From: Candidatus Saccharimonadota bacterium
Lineage (GTDB): Bacteria; Patescibacteriota; Saccharimonadia; Saccharimonadales; UBA4665
Direction of reading: 5' to 3'
DNA: 43,739 bases
Assembly: GCA_025927415.1 (NCBI GenBank)
Contig: JAICLK010000003.1
Coordinates: forward strand, 1 to 43,739
Program-made: the position numbers and the translations under genes
In this document: piece after piece, positions 7,382 through 17,564 of the stretch
Layout: each line of letters starts with the position of its first letter
How positions within the stretch are numbered: position 1 is the stretch's first letter
The notes under the pieces: model-generated
What the model was told of the DNA's origin: nothing
The model's input: only the letters and a program-made list of their open reading frames with translations
Databases searched by the model: none

Positions 7382-8938
7382 ATGGCAGAATTATCTATCC
7401 AAGAACTTTCCGGCGACATTCGCGCGGCCATCGCCGACCTGAAAAAGCGCCCGGAGATTGAAAAAGTCGGCATCGTAACCCGCGCGGCCGATGGCATTGT
7501 GTGGATTTACGGCCTGCGAAATTGCGGCTACAGTGAAATGATTGAGATTGACGGCGTGGACGGCCGGGCCGTTACGGCGTTTGCGCTGAACCTCGGCGAG
7601 GACGAAATTGGCGCCGTGCTTCTCGGCGAGGCTGTCGATGTGGCGGCTGGCGCCAAAGCTCGCCTGACGGGCAAAGTGCTGGAAGTGCCGGTGGGTCCGG
7701 AACTCGTTGGTCGCGTGGTGGACCCGCTGGGCAACCCGCTGGATGGCGGCGAGCCGATCAAGACCAAGCAAACCAGCCGTGTAGAACGCCCGGCGCCCGG
7801 CGTGCTCGCCCGCAAAAGCGTGCACGAACCGCTGATGACTGGCTTGACTGCCATCGACGCGCTGGTGCCAATCGGCCGCGGCCAGCGTGAGCTTATCATT
7901 GGCGATCGCCAAACCGGTAAAACCGCGATTGCCGTGGACACTATGGTGAACCAAGCTCGCCAAAAAACTGGCGTTATTAATGTATATGTCGCCATCGGCC
8001 AGAAACTTTCGAAGATTGCCGCCTTGCAAGAGCGCCTGAAGCGTGAAGGTGTGATGGACCAAACCATCATTGTGGCCACTTCTCCAAGCGACCCAGCTGC
8101 TCTGCTCTACCTCGCGCCGTACGCCGGCTGCGCCATGGGCGAATATTTCCGCGACAACAAGCAGCATGCGCTGATTATTTACGACGACCTGTCCAAGCAC
8201 GCTGTTGCCTATCGCCAGATGTCCTTGCTGCTTCGCCGCCCACCGGGCCGTGAAGCGTATCCAGGCGATGTGTTCTATCTTCACTCTCGCCTTTTGGAGC
8301 GCGCCGCTAAATTGAACGACGAACTGGGCGCAGGTAGCCTCACTGCTCTGCCAATTGTCGAAACGCAAGCTGGTGAAATTTCTGCCTACATTCCAACCAA
8401 CGTTATTTCCATCACCGACGGCCAGATCTTCCTGGAAACCAACCTGTTTTACCAGGGTATCCGCCCGGCAATTTCGGTTGGTCTTTCGGTTTCTCGTGTG
8501 GGTGGCGCGGCGCAGACCAAAGCCATCAAGGCTGCCGGCGGCGGTTTGAAGCTCAGCCTCGCCCAGTTCCGCGAACTCGCCGCCTTTAGCCAGTTCTCGA
8601 CCGACATGGACGCCGAAACTCGCCAAACCATCGAGCGCGGCCAGCGTCTCACCGAACTGCTCAAGCAGCTGCAGTACACCCCGAAGGCAATTTGGGAAAT
8701 GTACGCCGCGCTGTGGGCTGTGAACAGTGGTAGTTTCGACAAGGTGCCAGTAAATAAAATCAAAGCCGCCGAAGACGCGCTGTTGAACGAGCTGAAGACC
8801 AAGCACAAAGCCCTAACCGAAGCCATCAACACCGGCAACAAACCAACCGACGAGCAAAACGCCCAACTCACCAAAGTAGCCGAAACAATCGCCAAAAGCT
8901 ACGCCGTCACCGAAAAAGCCAAGGCGGAGGCAAAATAA
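7382..8938 (+). CDS. atpA: F0F1 ATP synthase subunit alpha
   Basis: GRGQRELIIGDRQTGKTAIAVDTMVNQ, PGREAYPGDVFYLHSRLLERAAKL, strong full-length similarity. Confidence 0.98.
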   Translation: MAELSIQELSGDIRAAIADLKKRPEIEKVGIVTRAADGIVWIYGLRNCGYSEMIEIDGVDGRAVTAFALNLGEDEIGAVLLGEAVDVAAGAKARLTGKVLEVPVGPELVGRVVDPLGNPLDGGEPIKTKQTSRVERPAPGVLARKSVHEPLMTGLTAIDALVPIGRGQRELIIGDRQTGKTAIAVDTMVNQARQKTGVINVYVAIGQKLSKIAALQERLKREGVMDQTIIVATSPSDPAALLYLAPYAGCAMGEYFRDNKQHALIIYDDLSKHAVAYRQMSLLLRRPPGREAYPGDVFYLHSRLLERAAKLNDELGAGSLTALPIVETQAGEISAYIPTNVISITDGQIFLETNLFYQGIRPAISVGLSVSRVGGAAQTKAIKAAGGGLKLSLAQFRELAAFSQFSTDMDAETRQTIERGQRLTELLKQLQYTPKAIWEMYAALWAVNSGSFDKVPVNKIKAAEDALLNELKTKHKALTEAINTGNKPTDEQNAQLTKVAETIAKSYAVTEKAKAEAK

Positions 8939-8940
8939 TA

Positions 8941-9135
8941 ATGAGTGAGAAAGGGCGCATAATAGACTACGTGGCAGAGGGCCTTTTCTGGCAATCCCCC
9001 CCGGAGCGTCACCCCGATTGGGGTGAGATTGATGACGATGAACCTTCCGCACCGCCGCAAATGCAGTTGCCGGCAGCCGAAGGTTCGGCTTTCTTAACCG
9101 ATCAACCTGCACCAGAGGACTTACGGGCGGAGTAA
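8941..9135 (+). CDS. Small acidic hypothetical protein between atpA and atpG
   Basis: 64 aa ORF starting 2 nt after atpA and ending just before atpG; no recognised family. Confidence 0.6.
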   Translation: MSEKGRIIDYVAEGLFWQSPPERHPDWGEIDDDEPSAPPQMQLPAAEGSAFLTDQPAPEDLRAE

Positions 9136-9139
9136 ATCT

Positions 9140-10006
9140 ATGGCGAATTTAATTACCCTCAAGCGGCGCATCGGCAGCATCAAGAATACTCGGCAGATCA
9201 CCAAGGCGATGGAGTTGGTGAGTTCGAGCAAGCTGAAGCGCGCCCAGCGCCAGGCGCAGGCGTCGCGCGCGTACCGCGAGGCGGCAAATGCACTGCTGGC
9301 TCGTTTGAGCGAGGTGCCCGAGGTGGAGCAGCATGCTCTGTTTCGCAAGCGCCCCGTCAAGACTCGCCTGTACGTGGCTATTACCAGCAGCACTGGTTTG
9401 GCTGGGGCGTATAACGCGAACGTGCTCAAACTGCTGACGCAAAACATCAAGCGCGACCGCGACAGCAAGGTAAAAAGCCAGGTGATTACTATTGGCAACA
9501 AAGGTGCCCAGTTTGCCCGTCGCTTGCATGATGTCGAGCTGGTTTCGGCCTACCCGGCTCTCGGCGACCAGCCGACCGAGCGCGACATTTTGCCGCTTCT
9601 CGGTAGCGTTATCGAACTGTACAAAGAAGAAAAAGTGGACGAAGTACATATTTTGCACACTTTGTTTCAGTCGAGCATTGTGCAGGTTGCGACGGACATT
9701 CCGCTATTGCCCGCCACGCCGCCGGCCGACGGCAAAGCTGGCGACAGTTTGATGAACTTCGAGCCGGACGTGGACACGGTCATCAACGAAACAGCGGCGC
9801 GCCTGTTCCAAGCGCAAATTTGGCAAGCCGTGCTGGAAAGTTTGGCCAGCGAGCACGCCATGCGCGCCATCGCCATGAAGAACGCCACCGACAACGCCAA
9901 CGACCTCATCGGCGATTACACCATCGAGTACAACACGGCCCGCCAAGCCGCCATCACCCAGGAACTAGCAGAAATAACCGGCGGCGCAGAGGCACTCAAT
10001 GGCTGA
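9140..10006 (+). CDS. atpG: F0F1 ATP synthase subunit gamma
   Basis: MANLITLKRRIGSIKNTRQITKAMELVSSSKLKRAQ and the C-terminal AMKNATDNANDLIGDYTIEYNTARQAAITQELAEITGGAEAL. Confidence 0.97.
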   Translation: MANLITLKRRIGSIKNTRQITKAMELVSSSKLKRAQRQAQASRAYREAANALLARLSEVPEVEQHALFRKRPVKTRLYVAITSSTGLAGAYNANVLKLLTQNIKRDRDSKVKSQVITIGNKGAQFARRLHDVELVSAYPALGDQPTERDILPLLGSVIELYKEEKVDEVHILHTLFQSSIVQVATDIPLLPATPPADGKAGDSLMNFEPDVDTVINETAARLFQAQIWQAVLESLASEHAMRAIAMKNATDNANDLIGDYTIEYNTARQAAITQELAEITGGAEALNG

Positions 10007-10436
10007 GCAAAAACCAAAACTCGCCGTTGCAGATTGCGAAGGTTTGAATGACTGGAGCATAGAGATGTGGCGTACCCGACTGGAGCGCGGAGGCTTTGAA
10101 ACCGTTGACGCTAGTTATCGTGTTTATAACATTGTAAAGCGCGTTGAACGTGTGGCAGCGAGTGCTGGCCTAGTGGTGCTCAACCAAAACATTTTGGACG
10201 AACATAGAGGTGTATATAGGTATGGAAGTGTTGTCCCGCTGAGCGACGGTTTGATTAAGGGTGTGGAAGCGGCTCACGAACTTAAACTACCGGTATATCT
10301 TACTACCGACCCTAGCGAGGCTAGTCCTAGCGTATACCCAAATCTGAACCTTGAAGATTTTGATCCATATACGGTTATCGGAGACGACCCGAGCATTATT
10401 TGGGAACAATTACAGCAAGAGCAGCCTTATTCATAG
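9999..10436 (+). CDS. Hypothetical protein between atpG and atpD
   Basis: 145 aa ORF overlapping atpG by 8 nt; no recognised family. Confidence 0.7.
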   Translation: MAEQKPKLAVADCEGLNDWSIEMWRTRLERGGFETVDASYRVYNIVKRVERVAASAGLVVLNQNILDEHRGVYRYGSVVPLSDGLIKGVEAAHELKLPVYLTTDPSEASPSVYPNLNLEDFDPYTVIGDDPSIIWEQLQQEQPYS

Positions 10437-11842
<1,406 letters not shown>

Positions 11843-11843
<1 letters not shown>

Positions 11844-11956
11844 GCTTTCACATGTTGCACATTTTGCCCGTTCAGCTCCGCTCCGATGCTCACGTACTAA
11901 ATGTACGCTGCGCTTCGGTGCTCGCTGAACGAACAAAATGTACTAACATGAGAAAC
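11843..11956. repeat. Palindromic intergenic element, copy 2 (atpD-atpC gap)
   Basis: CATGTT..ACATTTTG..CGTTCAGC / GCTGAACG..CAAAATGT..AACATG nested stems; shares CTCCGC..GCTCAC..GCGCTTCGGTGCTCG with the other copies. Confidence 0.7.
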
Positions 11957-11979
11957 CCTTGCTACGACGAGGAAAAACT

Positions 11980-12411
11980 ATGATACATCTACAACTCGTA
12001 ACTTTATCTGGTATGAAGTTCGACGATGATGCGTACGAAGTGATTTTGCCAACGCAAGACGGCGAGATTGGCGTGCTGCCCGGTCACATGCCGCTGATTA
12101 GCGTGGCAACTGCCGGCGTCATCATGGTACGCCGGCAGCCGCGCGATGCGGACCGCGCGCGTGACTTGTTCGCTATCAGTGGTGGTGTAATTGAAGTAGA
12201 CCACAACACCTTGCGGGTAATTGTCGACGAAGCCGACCACGCCGACGACATCAACGAAGCCGAGGCCGAAGTTGCGCACCAGCGCGCGTTGGCACTCAAA
12301 AAAGGAGCGAAAGACGAAGTTAGCCTGGAGCAAGCCCAGGCGCTCATCGACCGCTCGGCTGTCCGTTTGCAAGTTGCCGGCCTGCGTCGCCGGAACCAAC
12401 ATCGAGGATAG
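11980..12411 (+). CDS. atpC: F0F1 ATP synthase subunit epsilon
   Basis: LVTLSGMKFDDDAYEVILPTQDGEIGVLPGHMPLIS; start at ATG 11980. Confidence 0.9.
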   Translation: MIHLQLVTLSGMKFDDDAYEVILPTQDGEIGVLPGHMPLISVATAGVIMVRRQPRDADRARDLFAISGGVIEVDHNTLRVIVDEADHADDINEAEAEVAHQRALALKKGAKDEVSLEQAQALIDRSAVRLQVAGLRRRNQHRG

Positions 12412-12416
12412 CAACA

Positions 12417-12692
12417 GTGAGCGAGGGGTGGGAAAGCGACTCGGTTGAACCAAACAGGAACGAGCCCGAAGAACCGCCGCCACTTGCCACTTGTTATCGC
12501 CATTATGGCAAACAGTGGGATAGATTCCTGGGTCAAGATGTTACCACTATCGTGCACGAATATTTTTGTGATGTGTCTGGCGTGATCGTCATCCGGCCAG
12601 CGCCGCGGCTAAAAGAGCCGGACAGTCGTCCGCGTTTCTTGCCGCCAGATTTCTTACATAGATTGCTGAAAGAGTGGGAGCGTCCAGACTAG
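12417..12692 (+). CDS. Hypothetical protein downstream of atpC
   Basis: 91 aa, GTG start 5 nt after atpC; no recognised family. Confidence 0.55.
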   Translation: MSEGWESDSVEPNRNEPEEPPPLATCYRHYGKQWDRFLGQDVTTIVHEYFCDVSGVIVIRPAPRLKEPDSRPRFLPPDFLHRLLKEWERPD

Positions 12693-12771
12693 CCAACTGC
12701 ATTGTCAAACGCAAGGTGTAAGCGTACAATAATTAGCGAAAATTACAATTTAACAAGAAGCCTTAATTATT

Positions 12772-13764
12772 ATGAGTATGAGTGAAATTATGCGAGGTGG
12801 TGAAATGGAACAACAATACGAACTAGTGCGTCTGAGCGACTTGATGGAGATGCGCGGGCCATTCGGCCCAACATCGGAAGAAGTGGCAAGCCCGCAAATG
12901 CAAGAATTTCAGTCGGCGCTGCTAAACCCAAAATATGAAGTTGAGGTGCCAGCGAGCCAGGTCTATGCGGCGGTTTGCGGCGATGGCCGTCTGGATAAAT
13001 TTGGTCAGCGCTTCCCTGGCGGCTATTTCGCATTTGGCGGCGGCTACATGCCAATTTTGGGCGAAGCGTTGGCCGATCCTGAGTCGGTTTTGAAACAGGG
13101 CTTGCAACTTGACACCATGGCGCACCTGCGTTTGCAGAAGATGCGTGCAGCAAATCCGGATTATCGCTTTGTGTGGCACACGGCCGATCATGTCCCTGCG
13201 AACGGTATTGGCTGCGGCTTGCTGGCCGCAAGGATAGCGGTGATTGAGCGCCTCGCCAGCAGCGAGTTCGACAGCTTCGTTGCGGCCGGTAACCGTGTTG
13301 GCCACACACGCCTGGATGCTAAGGATCCTCTGGCAAAACAGTTGCAGCATAACAGTCGAATCTTACTCGACAGTAACTTCTTACAAGTTTCTGACACTAG
13401 CTTACGCGAGGTACCTACAGACATAAAAGATTTGACCTATGAAGAGGTGCTGGCAGGCAAGCACTTCGAAAAGCTCTGGAAAGTTGAGCAGCGGCCAGGC
13501 GTCCGTACGCGCACCAGCGAAATCTGGCCACAATTCCTCGATGGCAACCAAGAAGGCGAAGAATGGAACGCGTTTGTTACCAGCGCCTGGGCGCCCATGG
13601 CGGAAGCGCAAAACTGGACGCGCATCGTGCGCGGTTCTGATGGTGCGGCGGCGTCCGATTTGCAGGAGATGGCCAACGCGCAATACAACGCCATGGGACT
13701 CATTACTATGTCGGGCATCGCTAGCCTCGGTAACACCGAACTCAACGCGCTCGTTGCAGCATAA
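12772..13764 (+). CDS. Cadmium/zinc carbonic anhydrase-like (CDCA-like) protein
   Basis: VCGDGRLDKF (CxDGR) and HTADHVPANGIGCG (HxxDH...GCG with CDCA-like spacing). Confidence 0.5.
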   Translation: MSMSEIMRGGEMEQQYELVRLSDLMEMRGPFGPTSEEVASPQMQEFQSALLNPKYEVEVPASQVYAAVCGDGRLDKFGQRFPGGYFAFGGGYMPILGEALADPESVLKQGLQLDTMAHLRLQKMRAANPDYRFVWHTADHVPANGIGCGLLAARIAVIERLASSEFDSFVAAGNRVGHTRLDAKDPLAKQLQHNSRILLDSNFLQVSDTSLREVPTDIKDLTYEEVLAGKHFEKLWKVEQRPGVRTRTSEIWPQFLDGNQEGEEWNAFVTSAWAPMAEAQNWTRIVRGSDGAAASDLQEMANAQYNAMGLITMSGIASLGNTELNALVAA

Positions 13765-13856
13765 CCACAGATTACAACAGGTAAAACGCTTGCATTCAGC
13801 AAAAGATGCGTTTATGCTAGGTGCATAACAGTTTAAATGACATACGGAGGGTTTGT

Positions 13857-14585
13857 ATGTTTTCAAGAAGAAAAGTCGCAGCAGTTGCTGGCGAGTTTTT
13901 GGGCACCGGTGTACTGACGTTCACCATGCTCGACGTGAGCCGATCAAGTATCGGTATTCCATATTTTTACGCTATTGCAGCAGGCTTAGCAGTTGCTTTG
14001 ATGGGACTGTCGGTAGCTGCCGACGTGCACCTCAACCCGGCTTTGACTATCGGCTTGTGGACTGCACGCCGCGTTAAGACGGTTCAGGCAGTTTTGTACA
14101 TTGTTGCTCAGTTCGCTGGTGCAATTGCCGCTTACGGGTTGTACAAGTACTTTGCTGGTGCCGTGCAGCACGTCAGCAGCGGCTACGAGGCGAAGACCTT
14201 GGTTGCCGAAGCAGTCGGTGCATTTGTATTCGCGCTGGTTGCATCGTACGTTCTGTACGAAAAAGTTTGGGGCGTCAGCCGCGCTGTCGTGGTTGGCCTT
14301 GCTTACACGCTTGGTATCATGGTGGCTATGGCTCACTCCAACGCGATTGTTAACCCAGCTGTGGCTTGGGGCTTTGGCTCTTGGGCTTGGGGCACGTACG
14401 CGCTTGGTCCAGTGCTTGGTGCTATCATCGGTGTGAACCTGTATGGCCTGCTGTTCTCTGGCTCTGGCCTGAAGCTAGCACGAGCTACCGCTTCTGTTGC
14501 TAGTAAGCCAGCTGCAGTTGTAGCAAGTGCTCCTGCTAAGAAGCCTGCTTCCAAGGCAAAGACCACTACCAAAAAGAAGAAATAG
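13857..14585 (+). CDS. Aquaporin / MIP-family channel with Lys-rich C-terminal tail
   Basis: Two NPA motifs: HLNPALTIGL and AIVNPAVAWG; GGAGG SD; C-terminal AKKPASKAKTTTKKKK. Confidence 0.9.
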   Translation: MFSRRKVAAVAGEFLGTGVLTFTMLDVSRSSIGIPYFYAIAAGLAVALMGLSVAADVHLNPALTIGLWTARRVKTVQAVLYIVAQFAGAIAAYGLYKYFAGAVQHVSSGYEAKTLVAEAVGAFVFALVASYVLYEKVWGVSRAVVVGLAYTLGIMVAMAHSNAIVNPAVAWGFGSWAWGTYALGPVLGAIIGVNLYGLLFSGSGLKLARATASVASKPAAVVASAPAKKPASKAKTTTKKKK

Positions 14586-14606
14586 TTTTAGGTTCTAACG
14601 TCAGCA

Positions 14607-14636
14607 AAACGCCCGTGGTTTACACGGGCGTTTTTG
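14607..14636 (+). terminator. Rho-independent terminator after the aquaporin gene
   Basis: AAAACGCCCGTGgtttaCACGGGCGTTTTT. Confidence 0.85.
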
Positions 14637-14645
14637 TTTGCCGAA

Positions 14646-15151
14646 TATTCTTTTCCAAAGAATCACATCTCTCGTACTTTTTGTTCGCAAAAAGTACCAA
14701 AAACTCTGGACTGCGTTTTGCCGCGGGGCCTATTGCAAAGCAACCCGAGCCAGGACAGCCAAACAACTCCCTCCGGTCGGCCACAAGGGCTGAGTTTGGC
14801 CGTCTTGGTCGGTCTAGTTTGCAACAGCCTCCGGTCAAAGCCGATGTCCGCCCCAACAAGCAGCTCCGCTATTAAAAAGATTACCCGCCGAAGGCGGGTA
14901 GGTAGACAACAGCGAAGCAAAACCTTTAACGGGCCTCGGCTTCGTCCCAAGCGCTGCAAGGTGCAAGCGAGCGTGCTCGGCTGGCCGCAGTTGTTTGAGC
15001 CAAGAAAATTGCTGGGTGCAGTTTTCTTGGTGAGTTCTGCGGACAAGCTTGGTTACGGCTGGAAGTACCCGGCGACGAAACGTTAGCCCAGGCTTTTTGA
15101 AATACTTTTTCTAGAAAAAGTACGAGGGATTGATTCTTTCCGAAAGAACAT
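14646..15151. repeat. ~500 bp noncoding element bounded by ~50 bp imperfect terminal inverted repeats
   Basis: Left TATTCTTTTCCAAAGAATCACATCTCTCGTACTTTTTgttcgcAAAAAGTACC versus reverse complement of the right end TGTTCTTTCGGAAAGAATCAATCCCTCGTACTTTTTctagAAAAAGTATT. Confidence 0.65.
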
Positions 15152-15206
15152 CCTCAGTTCCCTAAACCCACAAGTCAATCTGTTGAGAGACGTTGTGTGA
15201 TGCTAT

Positions 15207-16400
15207 TTAGGCTACAAATTCGGCGCAGATGGGGCAAGATTCTTCGTGGCCCATTTCTTTGGTCCATTGTTCGGCAGCGCGCCACCATGGTTGCAGGTCG
15301 CGGAAGCCTTCGAGGTCTGCCAGCTCGCGTAACAGCCATCCTAGTCGGCCGTAGAAATGGAACCTGCCCCAGTCTACGGCAGCCCACTGTGGTCCAGCCG
15401 GAATGATAGAGACGGGTTGCTTGGCGCTGTATGTCTTCTCTTTTTTGCCTTCACTCAAGCGTACCAAGTTTTCGGCTACAAATTTGCCGTCGTGCAAGGC
15501 AGTTTGGGCCATGCCGCTGAACGGTGTGGCAGCGTTGTCGCCCAGCACGTAGATGTTCGGCTCGGCCAGCAGGTGCTCGTCTACGGTCACTTTGTGGCGG
15601 TCGTTCATGGCAAAGTTGTTGGCAGTAAAGAGCGGATTGTTTGCCATGCCGGCGGTCCAGACGACCGTGTGACTTTTGAGTGGCTGCCCGTTGATGGTGA
15701 GCGCATCGGCGGTTTCGCCCTGCACTGCCTGGCCGAGCAGCAAACGGATACCAAGCTTGCTGAGTTGCCGCCGCACCGCACGCGACGTACTCTTTGGCGC
15801 GCGCGGCAAGAGCCGTGGCGCAGCTTCAACCAAGTCGATGTGGATGGCTTTGTGCTTGATGCCGTGATTTTCCATAATCGAGCGTAAGTAGCCTGGCAAC
15901 GCGCCAGCCAGCTCTATGCCAGTCGGGCCAGCGCCAATAACAACGTAGTTGAGGTCGGGTTTGCCATCGTCGGCGAGTTGTTGGTGGAGATGCTGTTTGA
16001 AGCGCTCCACTTCCTCGACCGACTTTACGCCAAACGAGAATTCCTGGATGCCCTGAATACCGAAGTAATTCGTGACAGTACCTAAGGCCAAAATGAGTTT
16101 GTCGTACTGCAAGTTGTGTTTGCTGCGGGTTACGACGACACGTTTTTCGCGGTCAATCTTCTCGGCAAAATCCTCAACCAGTTGTACGTGCTCTGGCAGG
16201 ATTTCGCGTAGTGCAATACTAGATTGCGATCGCAAACCACCGGTCGCCGTGTGATATAGCGTGGGATAATATCGAAAATCCGGCCGGTCGCTCACCAGCG
16301 TTACGGCAAAATGTTCAGGGTGTTTGGCTAGCTCTAGGGCGGTCTTCACCCCAGCAAAGCCACCACCAATAATAAGAATGTGTTGTTTTTGATTTGTCAT
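15207..16400 (-). CDS. ndh: NAD(P)/FAD-dependent oxidoreductase, type II NADH dehydrogenase (NDH-2)
   Basis: HILIIGGGFAGVKTALEL, LGTVTNYFGIQG, YVVIGAGPTGIELAGAL, NIYVLGDNA signatures. Confidence 0.9.
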   Translation of the reverse strand: MTNQKQHILIIGGGFAGVKTALELAKHPEHFAVTLVSDRPDFRYYPTLYHTATGGLRSQSSIALREILPEHVQLVEDFAEKIDREKRVVVTRSKHNLQYDKLILALGTVTNYFGIQGIQEFSFGVKSVEEVERFKQHLHQQLADDGKPDLNYVVIGAGPTGIELAGALPGYLRSIMENHGIKHKAIHIDLVEAAPRLLPRAPKSTSRAVRRQLSKLGIRLLLGQAVQGETADALTINGQPLKSHTVVWTAGMANNPLFTANNFAMNDRHKVTVDEHLLAEPNIYVLGDNAATPFSGMAQTALHDGKFVAENLVRLSEGKKEKTYSAKQPVSIIPAGPQWAAVDWGRFHFYGRLGWLLRELADLEGFRDLQPWWRAAEQWTKEMGHEESCPICAEFVA

Positions 16401-16448
16401 AATATGGCCATTGTAACAGCATAAGCGTGTACAGCAAAACGTGCTTAC

Positions 16449-16477
16449 TTGACATAAGCAGAATGAGATGGTAATAT
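16449..16477 (+). promoter_or_regulatory. Predicted strong sigma70 promoter of module B (TTGACA-17-TAATAT)
   Basis: Consensus -35 TTGACA, 17 nt spacer, TAATAT. Confidence 0.8.
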
Positions 16478-16662
16478 ATACTCATCTTGTTAATCTTTTC
16501 AGGTTTTCGAGGTACTTTAGCAGGCAGATTTTGAAACAACTTGAGCTGAACAGCGAGGTTCTGAGAAACTCCAGAGCTTTGCTATTCATCTCGAACTTCA
16601 CTGTTCAGCTCAAAATGAGCGGACCACGCAGCTAGCGTGCAGCACGACAGAAAGGAAGCCAC

Positions 16663-17424
16663 GTGGCTACCTACGGCATGACCAGCATGAAAGGCGGCCT
16701 GCGTCGCCCGCACTTCCGGAAGGTTCAGAGCAAGGTGACCGCGGTGATTTTGGCCGTGCTTCTTGCCTCGGTCATCGGTGGCACTGCAGTAGCGGTGGCG
16801 ACGCCCGGCACGGACGAAGCAACCCATGCTCCGCCCGCCGTCGTATCCACGAGTCACATGCTTCACCAGCGAGTCCAGCGAGACGCCGTTTCGCCTTGGC
16901 ATCCGCATCGTGTCATGCATCACACCAGTAATGTCGCGCATCATGTCAGCAAGCCCACCAGCTTGCCGAAGTTGACCTGCGACAACACGACCCCGAGTAT
17001 GTGCAAGGGGTACCAATCCGCTGCGGGCTACGCTAATGGTGCGTACGCTTGGTCACAGTCGGACGCAAGTAAGCACCACTATTTCAAGTGGATCGACGTC
17101 ACGGGGGATAATTCGAAGGCGAACGTCCTCGACGTCGAGCCCGGTGACGCCACCAACGCGCAGGCGCACGACTGGGTTCAGAAGGCGCACCGTCTTCACC
17201 GCGGCGAACGCGTGTGGGTGTACACCTACAGCAGTAACGCCGAGGGCCTCAAGAAGGCCGTGTCTGGCACTCCCAACGTTGGCTTCTGGATTGCGGCTCC
17301 GTCGCAGTTCGCCGGAAACTGGAAATTCCAGGACGGCAGTCACGCCGATGCCACGCAGTACAACAACCCAAGCGCACAGACCGACATATCGGTTACCAGG
17401 CCTGCGTTCTATAGCCCCTCGTAG
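16663..17424 (+). CDS. Secreted hypothetical protein with GH25/DUF1906-like C-terminal domain (module B cargo)
   Basis: GTG start with AAAGGA SD; signal/TM segment VTAVILAVLLASVIGGTAVAV; FKWIDVTGDNSKANVLDVEPGD...WVYTYSSNAEGLK...GFWIAAP...DATQYNN resembles a GH25-like barrel. Confidence 0.65.
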   Translation: MATYGMTSMKGGLRRPHFRKVQSKVTAVILAVLLASVIGGTAVAVATPGTDEATHAPPAVVSTSHMLHQRVQRDAVSPWHPHRVMHHTSNVAHHVSKPTSLPKLTCDNTTPSMCKGYQSAAGYANGAYAWSQSDASKHHYFKWIDVTGDNSKANVLDVEPGDATNAQAHDWVQKAHRLHRGERVWVYTYSSNAEGLKKAVSGTPNVGFWIAAPSQFAGNWKFQDGSHADATQYNNPSAQTDISVTRPAFYSPS

Positions 17425-17466
17425 GCTACAAAACTTGTAGTCGACTATCCGAAAGGAGGTGCATAA

Positions 17467-17505
17467 ATGGTTTGCTGGGTGCACATGGGTGCGAAAGATT
17501 TGTGA
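17467..17505 (+). CDS. Candidate 12-aa micro-ORF (MVCWVHMGAKDL) with full-length SD
   Basis: AAAGGAGGTG at 17452-17461, ATG 17467, TGA 17503-17505. Confidence 0.3.
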   Translation: MVCWVHMGAKDL

Positions 17506-17564
17506 GCCTCTTGGCCTGCTTACCTTTCGCACCCTACGCCCACCCCTTCTGTTTCAAAATCTGC

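Noticed and set aside
7391-8806. 471 aa minus-strand ORF
   Set aside because: Antisense to clearly coding atpA; composition is a mirror of the sense codons, no recognisable family.
8941-9135. Possible Pup homologue (small ORF ending RAE)
   Set aside because: Does not end GGE/GGQ and lacks the Pup-like C-terminal helix pattern; operon context is ATP synthase.
14634-15086. 150 aa ORF and overlapping minus ORF in the aquaporin-ndh gap
   Set aside because: Lie inside the inverted-repeat element; no SD, no family, translation dominated by repeat hairpins.
16401-16448. Hammerhead-like motif upstream of module B promoter
   Set aside because: Only a weak hairpin (AAGC..GCTT) is present, no CUGANGA/GAAA core.
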